Positions 1 through 7,201 of a stretch of DNA of 34,056 nt are shown here, in pieces. A program made the position numbers and the translations under genes. This DNA comes from Pseudobacter sp051955275 (GTDB taxonomy: Bacteria; Bacteroidota; Bacteroidia; Chitinophagales; Chitinophagaceae), in contig NZ_JBQCGW010000320.1 of the NCBI RefSeq assembly GCF_051955275.1, positions 1-34,056 of the forward strand. The letters run 5' to 3'. The stretch's first letter is position 1. Each line of letters begins with the position of its first letter. The notes under the pieces are model-generated. The model was not told the origin of the DNA and ran no database searches. It saw only the letters and a list, made by a program, of their open reading frames with translations.

Positions 1-1269
1 GGCAGCATCCCGCGCATTGTAGCGTGGCGCAGGCTCCTGTTGCTTGAAACTGGGATCATGTTCTTCATCGATCACTATCAGTCCCAGGTCAGTAAAAGGA
101 AGGAATATGGATGAACGGGCACCCAGCACCACTTTCAGCTCACCATTCTTTACTTTGTTCCAGATCTCTATCCGCTCATTCTGATTGAACCTGGAATGGT
201 AGATGCCGATATAACCTCCGAAATGTTTCTGCAATCTTCGTATGATCTGGCTCGTTAGTGCGATCTCCGGCAGCAGGTACAACACCTGCTTTCCCTGGCG
301 GATGGCATTTTCGATCAGACGCACATACACCTGTGTTTTGCCGCTGGCAGTTACGCCATGCAGCAGGGTTACGGGCTTTTGTTCGAAGGATTGTTTCACC
401 TGCTCGTAGGCTGCTTCCTGGGCAGGCGTAAGGGTGAAATCTATTTTTATATCATGTGGAAGATAAAGCAGGCGGTCGACCTGGCGCTTCTCCAGCCAGA
501 GAATATTCTTATCTACCAGGCCTTTCAGCTGCGCATCGGAAGCACCGCTTTTTTTCAGTAATTCCGATTTGGTGACCTCTCCCGTTGTTTTCTGCAGGTG
601 CAGGTAACTGAGGAGAAGCTCCATCTGCTTTTCGGCGCGCTGCAGTTTCCGATCTTCATTCAGCAGGTCGGCCAGTGCATCTTCATCCTGGTAGATCACA
701 TTCAGCTGAACGAAGGTTTCCTTCTTCGGACTGTAAGTTTCCTTCAGCGCTTCCCAAACGGAGCAGACCTTCTTCTCGATCAGTCTTTTTATAACGGGGT
801 ACACATGTGAAGAATCAAGCACCTGCTGCACTTCCGGCACTTTCAATTCTCTCTTGATCAGCAGGGCTTCCGCCAGCAGATATTCATCGTGGTCCAGCGC
901 GGAAAAATCCTCTCCGTATTCTTCATTGAACACGATTGTGGTTTCACTGCTGAGCTTGAAATGTGCCGGCAATGCAGCGGCCATCACTTCTCCTTCTGAA
1001 CACATATAATATTGCGAGATCCATTGCCAGAGCTGCAACTGATGTGGAAAGATGATGGGCTCCACATCCAGCACATTGAGGATATCCTTGGGCTCGAAGG
1101 CCTGCGGCATTTCCTGGTGCAGGGCGCGGATCACGCCTGCATATTTTTTGTTCTTTCCCAGTACTACCTCAACGCGCACGCCGGGCCGCACCTGGTTGCG
1201 GAACCGCTCAGGTACGCTCCAGGTGTAGTTCCTGGGCAGGGCCAATGGTATGATAACTTCTGCAAACAA
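1..1269 (-). CDS. priA: Primosomal protein N' (replication restart helicase PriA), N-terminal part
   Basis: PriA recognises stalled or repaired forks and reloads the replicative helicase. The 423 visible codons run off the left edge, so the C-terminal helicase half and zinc-binding region are outside the window. Seen: an N-terminal 3'-end-binding-like segment opening FAEVIIPLALPRNYTW, a linker, then a helicase core with Walker A GVTASGKT and, close to the edge, the DEEHD box followed by PSFKQQEPAPRYNARDAA, all typical of PriA. An in-frame TGA lies two codons upstream, so the only plausible start is TTG at 1267-1269, giving the usual MFAEVIIP-type N-terminus. A TACATTTG promoter element lies only four bases upstream of it, implying almost no leader. 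No helicase loader or other primosome gene is adjacent. Confidence 0.93.
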   Translation of the reverse strand, partial: MFAEVIIPLALPRNYTWSVPERFRNQVRPGVRVEVVLGKNKKYAGVIRALHQEMPQAFEPKDILNVLDVEPIIFPHQLQLWQWISQYYMCSEGEVMAAALPAHFKLSSETTIVFNEEYGEDFSALDHDEYLLAEALLIKRELKVPEVQQVLDSSHVYPVIKRLIEKKVCSVWEALKETYSPKKETFVQLNVIYQDEDALADLLNEDRKLQRAEKQMELLLSYLHLQKTTGEVTKSELLKKSGASDAQLKGLVDKNILWLEKRQVDRLLYLPHDIKIDFTLTPAQEAAYEQVKQSFEQKPVTLLHGVTASGKTQVYVRLIENAIRQGKQVLYLLPEIALTSQIIRRLQKHFGGYIGIYHSRFNQNERIEIWNKVKNGELKVVLGARSSIFLPFTDLGLIVIDEEHDPSFKQQEPAPRYNARDAA

Positions 1270-1273
1270 GATT

Positions 1274-1281
1274 CAAATGTA
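1274..1281 (-). promoter_or_regulatory. Bacteroidota -7 promoter element of priA
   Basis: On the minus strand this reads TACATTTG, an exact match to TAnnTTTG. A TTG that could be the -33 element is at 1305-1307, 23 bases away, at the long end of usual spacing. The element ends four bases before the TTG start codon, so the transcript would be leaderless or nearly so. Confidence 0.5.
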
Positions 1282-1338
1282 AGTCAGATCATCGGGTTTT
1301 TAATCAAGGGGAACTGTTGCATTTTATCGGAGGGTACC

Positions 1339-1432
1339 AGTAGCTCGCCTCTGGCGAGTTACTGATATTTAGTCGCCTCCCGGCGACGCTGTGTTCGCCA
1401 GAGGCGAACAAATACAGGTCACACGCGGTGAC
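1339..1432. repeat. Run of four consecutive short hairpins
   Basis: Four inverted repeats follow one another. CTCGCC/GGCGAG at 1344-1358 extends with AGTA/TACT and one G:T pair to 1339-1363. GTCGCC/GGCGAC lies at 1372-1387, TGTTCGCC/GGCGAACA at 1392-1410 and GTCAC/GTGAC at 1418-1432. The first three share the core CGCC...GGCG with 3-4 base loops. They lie between the stop of the plsC-like gene and priA. They resemble REP-type palindromes rather than a single terminator, since no T-run follows any of them. Function is not known from the sequence. Confidence 0.65.
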
Positions 1433-1441
1433 TCGAGCGAC

Positions 1442-1481
1442 TGCAGCACCCTGTTACTTTATGCAGCACCCTGCTACTTCA
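1442..1481. repeat. Two-copy 20-base tandem repeat
   Basis: Copies at 1442-1461 (TGCAGCACCCTGTTACTTTA) and 1462-1481 (TGCAGCACCCTGCTACTTCA) differ at two positions. The second copy runs into the stop codon (1479-1481) of the neighbouring acyltransferase gene, so the repeat may have shaped the gene's 3' end. Confidence 0.7.
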
Positions 1482-2246
1482 TTCTGCTTCCTTGATCCAG
1501 TCTGCCTGGTATTTCCTGAGTGCTCCCGCCATTACATTGTACACTTTTTCTTTCAGTGCAGGCAGGTCCTTTTGCGTGAGCCCTTCCACGGGAACGGGCG
1601 CTAAGAAAACACTGCGGCTTTTTCCCGGGTTGAGGGAAAGCACGCTTTTATAATGTTGCCTGGCATAGGTATCCAGGAATAATAGTGGCTTGATGGGCGT
1701 TTGTGTTTCGATGGCAATCCGGAAAGCGCCGTCATAAAAACTTCTGAGGGGCTCCTGCGATTCATTGAAAGTACCTTCAGGAAAAATGAATATGGAAATT
1801 CCCCTGCGGATCACGGACTTCAGTATGCGCACACTTTTAGCGCGGTTCTCGGCACTGGACCTGTCTACCGTTACTGCCGCATTCCGGTAAATGAAGCCGA
1901 AGACCGGCACTTTTCCCATTTCTGCTTTCCCAAGAATGCGGAGCGGCTGCCGGACCGTTTTCACGATCACGGGAATATCCAGGTAAGAGATATGGTTGGC
2001 AACGAAAATATATTGCTCCTTTTTATCATGCGGCGATTCAAAGATATTCCGGTGACGGATACCGATGGAGAAGAACCAGATATCCGTCCAGCACTGGCAT
2101 GCCCTGTAGATGATATTACCTCCCCTGATCTTGCCGAAAAAAGAAGCGATGATCACTACCGGAACAACCAGCAGCATCAGCACCACAAAAATGATAGCGG
2201 CATACAGGAAATAGAGGCCTCTCAGGGGCATTAAGATATACTTCAT
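1479..2246 (-). CDS. 1-acyl-sn-glycerol-3-phosphate acyltransferase family protein (PlsC-like)
   Basis: Membrane acyltransferase expected to transfer an acyl chain to lysophosphatidic acid or a related acceptor at the inner membrane in phospholipid synthesis. The 255-residue protein has a hydrophobic N-terminal segment (about 8-38), catalytic motif I NHISYLD at 84-90 (the H-x4-D pair), a substrate-binding region around 122-128 and motif III FPEGTF at 155-160. Length and motif order fit PlsC. Paralogues acting on ornithine lipids or other acceptors share these motifs, so the exact acceptor is inferred. The upstream DUF4258 gene is on the same strand with a 64-base gap and may be co-transcribed. 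Confidence 0.88.
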   Translation of the reverse strand: MKYILMPLRGLYFLYAAIIFVVLMLLVVPVVIIASFFGKIRGGNIIYRACQCWTDIWFFSIGIRHRNIFESPHDKKEQYIFVANHISYLDIPVIVKTVRQPLRILGKAEMGKVPVFGFIYRNAAVTVDRSSAENRAKSVRILKSVIRRGISIFIFPEGTFNESQEPLRSFYDGAFRIAIETQTPIKPLLFLDTYARQHYKSVLSLNPGKSRSVFLAPVPVEGLTQKDLPALKEKVYNVMAGALRKYQADWIKEAE

Positions 2247-2310
2247 CAGGGTCGAAAGCGTAAATATAATATTAGGATCGCATTACCCGAACTACGTAAT
2301 AGGTTTTAAC

Positions 2311-2802
2311 TTATTTGCAGTTGCAGGGCCAGTCGGTATCCAGGTCAATCACGGTGATCACCACCATGCCCCTGTCTGAGGGTGCAAAAATGATCCGCAC
2401 TTCCTGCCCGTCCTTTGTTTTGCCCTCCAGGGCGTATTTGGGATCGGGTCTGGCGGCGGGCTCGCTCTTTCGGTCATTGATCCGTCCATTGAGCAGGATA
2501 TCCCGTACTTCGGCCTCATCGATATGGCGGCAGCCCATGCGGCAGCGGGCATGTTTGGTAAAGATCAGCTTTTCCGAGCGGCGGTTGAAACCTTCGGGCC
2601 GGTTGGGCTCGTCGCTGGGTGGTTTGGCCGGGTCACGGCGCCCCGGCAGGCTGTCGCGCTTATTATCAGCCAGTTCTTCCCTTTGTTCCTGCCGGGCTCT
2701 TTCCTTTTCCTGCCGCGGCTGATGTTTCCTGATCAGGGTGGCCACCATCACCGCTATGAAGGCTGCCAGCATGATCACATACTTGCTTTTTGAGGTCTTC
2801 AT
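2311..2802 (-). CDS. Membrane-anchored DUF4258 domain protein
   Basis: The 163-residue protein has an N-terminal transmembrane anchor (about 8-24), a charged Arg/Lys/Glu-rich linker (25-75) and a C-terminal DUF4258 domain (about 78-157) with the pattern FTKHARCRMGCRHI followed by the strand-rich part GQEVRIIFAP. Four cysteines (C87, C91, C160, C162) are arranged as C-x3-C and C-x-C and could bind metal or form disulfides. No function is established for this family, though its fold is compared with RelE/HigB-like toxins. It is divergent from mtaB, with 58 bases between the start codons. No antitoxin-like partner is visible, and the anchored form argues against a free toxin. Confidence 0.75.
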   Translation of the reverse strand: MKTSKSKYVIMLAAFIAVMVATLIRKHQPRQEKERARQEQREELADNKRDSLPGRRDPAKPPSDEPNRPEGFNRRSEKLIFTKHARCRMGCRHIDEAEVRDILLNGRINDRKSEPAARPDPKYALEGKTKDGQEVRIIFAPSDRGMVVITVIDLDTDWPCNCK

Positions 2803-2845
2803 TCAACCTGTTTTGTGCAAATTAACGGCAAAACCCAAACTATCC

Positions 2846-2853
2846 TATCTTTG
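2846..2853 (+). promoter_or_regulatory. Bacteroidota -7 promoter element of mtaB
   Basis: TATCTTTG matches TAnnTTTG exactly. Its final G lies seven bases before the ATG at 2861, so transcription would start at or just before the start codon. No convincing TTG is found at 19 bases upstream. Confidence 0.5.
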
Positions 2854-2860
2854 CGCCCTG

Positions 2861-4135
2861 ATGGAAACAAAAAGAACAGTGGCATTTCACACCCTGGGTT
2901 GCAAACTCAATTTCTCGGAAACCTCTACCCTGGCCAGGATGCTGGAACTGGATGGCTTCGAGAAGCGGGCCTTTGAGGACCTGGCGGACGTGTATGTGAT
3001 CAATACCTGTTCTGTAACGGAGAATGCCGATAAGGAATGCCGTCACCTGGTACGCCGCATCCAGCGCAAGGCGCCACAGAGCCTGGTGGTGATCACCGGC
3101 TGTTATGCGCAGCTCAAACCAAAGGAGATCGCTGAGATCCCCGGTGTTGACCTGGTACTCGGCGCGGCCGAAAAGTTCAATATCGGACAGCATCTGAAAG
3201 AGCTCACCAAAGGGAATTCCGCCCTCATCTGCAGCTGTGATATAGAGGATGTGAGTGGCTTCAACGCCTCCTATTCCCGTAACGACCGCACCCGCACCTT
3301 TATGAAGGTGCAGGACGGCTGCGATTACAATTGTTCTTTCTGCACTATACCTATGGCCAGGGGCAAAAGCCGCAGCGATAATGTGGAGAATGTGGTAAAG
3401 CACGCTACCCGCCTGGGCTCAGAAGGTGTGAAAGAGATCGTACTAACAGGTGTTAACCTGGGCGATTTCGGCAAGGGCGCCGATGGCAACAAGAAACATG
3501 AGGAAGACTTCTTCCAGCTGGTGCAGGCGCTGGACCAGGTGGAAACCATCCAGCGTTACCGGATCTCCAGTATCGAGCCCAATCTTTTGACCAATGAGAT
3601 CATTGAACATGTTGCCAACAGCAATAAGTTCATGCCTCATTTCCATATTCCCCTGCAAAGCGGCAGCAATAAGATCCTCGGACTGATGCGCAGGCGCTAC
3701 AAAAGAGAACTGTATGCCGACCGTGTTCAGCTCATCAAGACCCTGATGCCACACTGCGCCATTGGTGTGGATGTGATTGTGGGATTCCCCGGCGAAACCG
3801 ACGAGGATTTCAAAGAAACATTCAACTTCCTTCACGCCCTCGATATATCCTATCTCCACGTTTTCACCTATTCGGAGCGCGACAATACCAAAGCGCTGGA
3901 AATTACACCCGTTGTCCCCATCGAGGTGAGGCACGAACGCAACAAAACGCTGCGCAACCTTTCCTACATGAAAATGCAGTACTTCACGCAACTCCATGCC
4001 GGTCAGACACGTAAAGTATTGTTTGAGATGTTCGACAAGAACGGGATGATGGAAGGTTATACTGACAATTACATCAAAGTGACCACTCCGCACCGTACAG
4101 AATGGGCTAACCAGATCGTGGAATGGAAATTGTAA
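2861..4135 (+). CDS. mtaB: tRNA (N6-threonylcarbamoyladenosine(37)-C2)-methylthiotransferase MtaB
   Basis: Radical-SAM enzyme that adds a methylthio group to t6A37 of tRNAs reading ANN codons, giving ms2t6A. The 424-residue protein has the UPF0004 domain with cluster cysteines C14, C50 and C81, the radical-SAM triad C154-x3-C158-x2-C161 in DGCDYNCSFCTIP, and a C-terminal TRAM-like region (about 365-424). The opening FHTLGCKLNFSET and the INTCSVT motif are typical of MtaB rather than MiaB or RimO. The ATG at 2861 is chosen because the longer reading frame adds 41 residues unlike the family and overlaps the promoter and the divergent DUF4258 start. A small gene follows on the same strand after 49 bases. 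Confidence 0.92.
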   Translation: METKRTVAFHTLGCKLNFSETSTLARMLELDGFEKRAFEDLADVYVINTCSVTENADKECRHLVRRIQRKAPQSLVVITGCYAQLKPKEIAEIPGVDLVLGAAEKFNIGQHLKELTKGNSALICSCDIEDVSGFNASYSRNDRTRTFMKVQDGCDYNCSFCTIPMARGKSRSDNVENVVKHATRLGSEGVKEIVLTGVNLGDFGKGADGNKKHEEDFFQLVQALDQVETIQRYRISSIEPNLLTNEIIEHVANSNKFMPHFHIPLQSGSNKILGLMRRRYKRELYADRVQLIKTLMPHCAIGVDVIVGFPGETDEDFKETFNFLHALDISYLHVFTYSERDNTKALEITPVVPIEVRHERNKTLRNLSYMKMQYFTQLHAGQTRKVLFEMFDKNGMMEGYTDNYIKVTTPHRTEWANQIVEWKL

Positions 4136-4184
4136 ATCCAGGTATAAAACCTTTTCCTGCTATTTACTGTTATAGTTATCAGTC

Positions 4185-4475
4185 ATGAAAAAATTCCAGG
4201 TTACGATACATTTTGAAATGGATGATGAGTTTACCTCCCTGGTCCCCTCCCACCGTGTATACATCAATACATTGATCGAGAAAGGGATCATCGATCAGTA
4301 TGTGGTAAGTATGGAGTCTCAGCGTGTGTGGATCACTTTCACTGCTGAAGACAAGGAAGAAGTGGATGATTACCTGTTGAAATCACCGCTCTTCAAATAC
4401 TGGAGTTACGAGATCGATGAATTGTTTGTGGTGGATGGCCAGCATTACCGCCTGCCCGCAGTGAGGCTCAATTAG
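4185..4475 (+). CDS. Small conserved hypothetical protein, possible dimeric alpha/beta-barrel (YciI/muconolactone-isomerase-like)
   Basis: A 96-residue soluble protein with no signal or membrane segment. The predicted pattern strand (FQVTIHFEMD), helix (VYINTLIEKGII), strand (YVVSMESQRVWITF), helix (KEEVDDYLLKSP), strand (WSYEIDELFVV) is that of a ferredoxin-like dimeric alpha/beta-barrel such as YciI or muconolactone isomerase. No catalytic motif is recognised and no function is claimed. It follows mtaB and may be read through from it. Its stop codon TAG overlaps the stop of the convergent YdcF-like gene by three bases. Confidence 0.65.
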   Translation: MKKFQVTIHFEMDDEFTSLVPSHRVYINTLIEKGIIDQYVVSMESQRVWITFTAEDKEEVDDYLLKSPLFKYWSYEIDELFVVDGQHYRLPAVRLN

Positions 4476-5038
4476 TAAACCAGCATGTATTTGTAGAATG
4501 CCGGAAACTCCCGCATCACGTAAAGTACGTCCTTTCCGAAATAGCTCCTGGAATGATCGCCCTCCACGTTTTCAAAACCCAGCTTCTTTACTATATATTT
4601 ACAACGCAGCACATGGAACCAGCTGCTCACTACCACGGCTGACCGAAAATGGCATGTCTGATTCAGCGTGATGAAATTCTTCGCTGTGAGATAACTGTTA
4701 GCTCCTTCATTATCGGTATAAACATCACCGGCTGGCACGCCCTGCTGCAGGAGATAGTTCCGCATGGCATCTCCCTCGGGATAACCCGAATCACCTGTTC
4801 CCCCGCTCACCATGATTTTTCCGACCTGCTTATTACGGTAAAGAGTAAGCGCAGCATCTACCCTTCCTTTGAGCCAGGGGCTGAGACCGCCATGCCGGTA
4901 CACCGTATTACCCAGCACAATGGCCACATCGGCATTGCCTTTAAAATCCCGCAGCCCAACAATGGCGGCCCAGGAACAATGAATAATCATCCAGATGAAA
5001 ACGAGGAGAAGACTGCGCCGGAAAACTTTGCTGCTCAT
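4472..5038 (-). CDS. YdcF family protein (DUF218)
   Basis: The 188-residue protein has an N-terminal membrane segment (about 8-28) and a DUF218/YdcF domain: the strand VAIVLGN followed by a GGLSPWLKGRVDAAL helix, the glycine loop MVSGGTGDSGYPEGDAM, and a later strand VVVSSWFHVLRCKYI. Members of this superfamily (YdcF, SanA, ElyC) act at the envelope, and SanA/ElyC affect the cell-wall precursor supply or the permeability barrier. The exact role here is unknown. The stop codon overlaps that of the preceding plus-strand gene, so the two genes converge with no terminator space. Confidence 0.85.
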   Translation of the reverse strand: MSSKVFRRSLLLVFIWMIIHCSWAAIVGLRDFKGNADVAIVLGNTVYRHGGLSPWLKGRVDAALTLYRNKQVGKIMVSGGTGDSGYPEGDAMRNYLLQQGVPAGDVYTDNEGANSYLTAKNFITLNQTCHFRSAVVVSSWFHVLRCKYIVKKLGFENVEGDHSRSYFGKDVLYVMREFPAFYKYMLVY

Positions 5039-5349
5039 GATGAGAAGTATGGATTAAGGGGATTACTGTTTGAAAATCAATTTGCAAAAATGGCTTCAGC
5101 CCGCAAATTAACCTATGCAATTTTTTTGTGAAAGAATATATTCTTACCTTTTTCGGGTAATTATACGTAGCAATTCTCCGATCGGCCTTATCCTACAAGG
5201 GCAATCCTTACTCTGACCTCCATTTCAGGGCCTCTTTGGTCCTGGAATGCGACATTTATTGACAAAATAAGAAAACTAAAGGTTAGCGATAACCGTAAAT
5301 GGTTTTGATGCTCCGGACCATGGCCTGCATCACACCACAATCAAGCGCT
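5039..5349. other. Intergenic region between a YdcF-like gene and a REC-PAS-kinase gene
   Basis: About 310 bases separate two divergent genes. The only promoter-like signal seen is TTTG at 5125-5128 followed after 16 bases by TACCTTTT at 5145-5152 on the plus strand. It is imperfect in both spacing and sequence, and would give a leader of roughly 190 bases. No gene, repeat or riboswitch is recognised. Confidence 0.35.
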
Positions 5350-6774
5350 ATGATCAATTCTACGCACCTTTGCCATATCCTCATTGTTGAAGACAGTCCC
5401 AGCGACTTATACCTTTTCAAGGAATATCTCCAGTTATCTGAATTGAAAGTAGACAACCTGCATCATGCCGCGTCCCTCGCTGAAGCCATGCCCATTGTGG
5501 AGAAGCATCAGCCCGATCTCATCTTCCTGGACCTTACCCTGCCGGACAGTGATGGCATCGACACATTCAAACAGCTTCACCAGCAGGCCTCCCATATCAG
5601 CATCATTGTGCTCAGTGGCCTCGATGATGAGCAGGTGGCCCTTCAGACCATTGCCGAAGGCGCCCAGGACTATCTGATGAAAGGCGAATATGATGAAAAG
5701 CTGCTCACCAAGGCAATCATGTACAGCATCGAACGGAAGAAGATCCTGCAGCATGTGGTTGAGAATTATGAACGTTTCAATACCCTGATCAAAGCCACCA
5801 ATGACACTATATGGGAATGGGACCTCAGCAGTCAGCAGATCACCTGGAATGAAGGTATCACCACTACTTTCGGGTACCTTGCCTCAAAAGTGAAACCAAC
5901 CAGCAACTGGCATCATAAAAACATACACCCTGACGACCGTGAACGGGTGCTCAGCAAGATAGAACGCTGCCTCAGCGAAGGACAGGATCAGTGGGAAGAC
6001 GAATACCGTTATCTGACTGCTGCCGGCATCTACAAAACGGTATACGACCGTGGGTATATTCTCAGGCGCGATCTGAAGCCATATGGTATGATCGGCGCTA
6101 TGCTTGACATCACGGAGCGTAAACGCAAGCAGGAGGAACAGATCGAAACGCAGAAACTGATCACCCGGATCACCATTCAGACACAGGAGCAGGAAAGAAG
6201 GGAGATCGGGCTGGAACTGCACGATAATATCAACCAGATCCTGGCCACGGCCAAACTCTGTGTTGATATGGCCATCAATGAAGAAGATATCAGCAAGGAA
6301 TTGCTTTACAAAAGTTACGACAGTATTTCAAAAGCCATCAATGAGATCCGCTCCCTTTCCAAGAACCTGGTACCTCCATCCCTGGGTGATATCGGTTTGA
6401 AGGAAGCCTTGCTGGAGATGATCGAGAACATGACCGTTACGCCCGGCCTGAAGATCAGGATCCGCGCCAACGATCCGCATATCGAGAGTTTATCCAATAA
6501 CAAAAAACTCATTATTTACCGGATCGTGCAGGAGCAGGTAAACAATATCGTGAAACATGCAAGGGCCAGTCTGGCTGAGATTGAATTGAAGACGGATCAG
6601 CAACAGACGCATCTTACCATTAAAGATAACGGCATCGGTTTCGATCCAAAGAAAAAAGGGAAGGGTATCGGACTGCATAATATCTACAGCCGTGTGGAAA
6701 TGCAGAACGGTCATATGGACATTATCAGCAGCCCTGGCGAAGGTTGCATGCTGAAGATCACGATGCCGCTTTAA
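5350..6774 (+). CDS. Hybrid sensor: receiver-PAS-histidine kinase (NarL/HisKA_3 type)
   Basis: A soluble 474-residue signalling protein with no membrane segment. The receiver domain (about 8-125) has acidic residues E14/D15, phospho-acceptor D61 in DLIFLDLTLPDSDG and conserved K111. A PAS/PAC domain follows (about 140-258, ending MLDITERKRK). A HisKA_3 dimerisation region has the H-box ERREIGLELHDNINQIL (H291), and an ATPase domain has the N-box QEQVNNIVKHA and the DNGIGFDP and GIGLHNI boxes. The HDNINQ histidine context is that of NarX/DesK-like kinases, whose partners are usually NarL-type regulators; none is adjacent. The N-terminal receiver suggests control by another kinase. ATG at 5350 is preferred over an upstream in-frame start at 5299, which adds 17 residues before the receiver. 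It converges on the next gene with overlapping stops. Confidence 0.88.
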   Translation: MINSTHLCHILIVEDSPSDLYLFKEYLQLSELKVDNLHHAASLAEAMPIVEKHQPDLIFLDLTLPDSDGIDTFKQLHQQASHISIIVLSGLDDEQVALQTIAEGAQDYLMKGEYDEKLLTKAIMYSIERKKILQHVVENYERFNTLIKATNDTIWEWDLSSQQITWNEGITTTFGYLASKVKPTSNWHHKNIHPDDRERVLSKIERCLSEGQDQWEDEYRYLTAAGIYKTVYDRGYILRRDLKPYGMIGAMLDITERKRKQEEQIETQKLITRITIQTQEQERREIGLELHDNINQILATAKLCVDMAINEEDISKELLYKSYDSISKAINEIRSLSKNLVPPSLGDIGLKEALLEMIENMTVTPGLKIRIRANDPHIESLSNNKKLIIYRIVQEQVNNIVKHARASLAEIELKTDQQQTHLTIKDNGIGFDPKKKGKGIGLHNIYSRVEMQNGHMDIISSPGEGCMLKITMPL

Positions 6775-7196
6775 AATTTCTCCGGGAAGTACTGCTTCAG
6801 CACGTCCATCAGCATTTCCTGCGTAAGTGGCTTGTTCCTGAATTCCGCGATCATATTGTGGTTTCGGGCTTTCACTTCATCTTCCGGGTTATAGGAAGTG
6901 GTAAGCATTACTACCACAACACGGGCCTTCTGGTCAGGTGTAAGCTTTTTGTATTCATCCAGGAATTCCCAGCCATCCATGGCGGGCATATTGATATCGA
7001 GAAAGATCAGATCAGGCGTGGTAGAGACTTCAGGTTCTCCTTCAGGACCTGATTGCAGAAATTCCAGCGCGTCAGTGGCACTTTGTTCAACCTGTACGGT
7101 TTCAGTACAGCCTGCTTCATCGATGATCATTTTGTTCAGGTAATTTGTTGGCTCATCGTCGTCGATCAGTAGGATGCAGTTTAATTTTCGTTTCAT
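6771..7196 (-). CDS. Single-domain response regulator (CheY-like)
   Basis: A stand-alone 141-residue receiver domain: acidic pocket D12-D14 in LLIDDDEP, phospho-acceptor D67 in DLIFLDINMPAMDG, switch T99/T100 and K122 in FRNKPLT. There is no output domain, so it probably acts by protein contact or as a phosphorelay shuttle. It starts five bases after the stop of the ETR1-like kinase gene and is almost certainly co-transcribed as its partner. The sequence is typical of Bacteroidota receivers following PAS-type HisKA kinases. The stop overlaps the stop of the convergent REC-PAS-kinase gene. Confidence 0.9.
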   Translation of the reverse strand: MKRKLNCILLIDDDEPTNYLNKMIIDEAGCTETVQVEQSATDALEFLQSGPEGEPEVSTTPDLIFLDINMPAMDGWEFLDEYKKLTPDQKARVVVVMLTTSYNPEDEVKARNHNMIAEFRNKPLTQEMLMDVLKQYFPEKF

Positions 7197-7201
7197 GTCA
7201 G

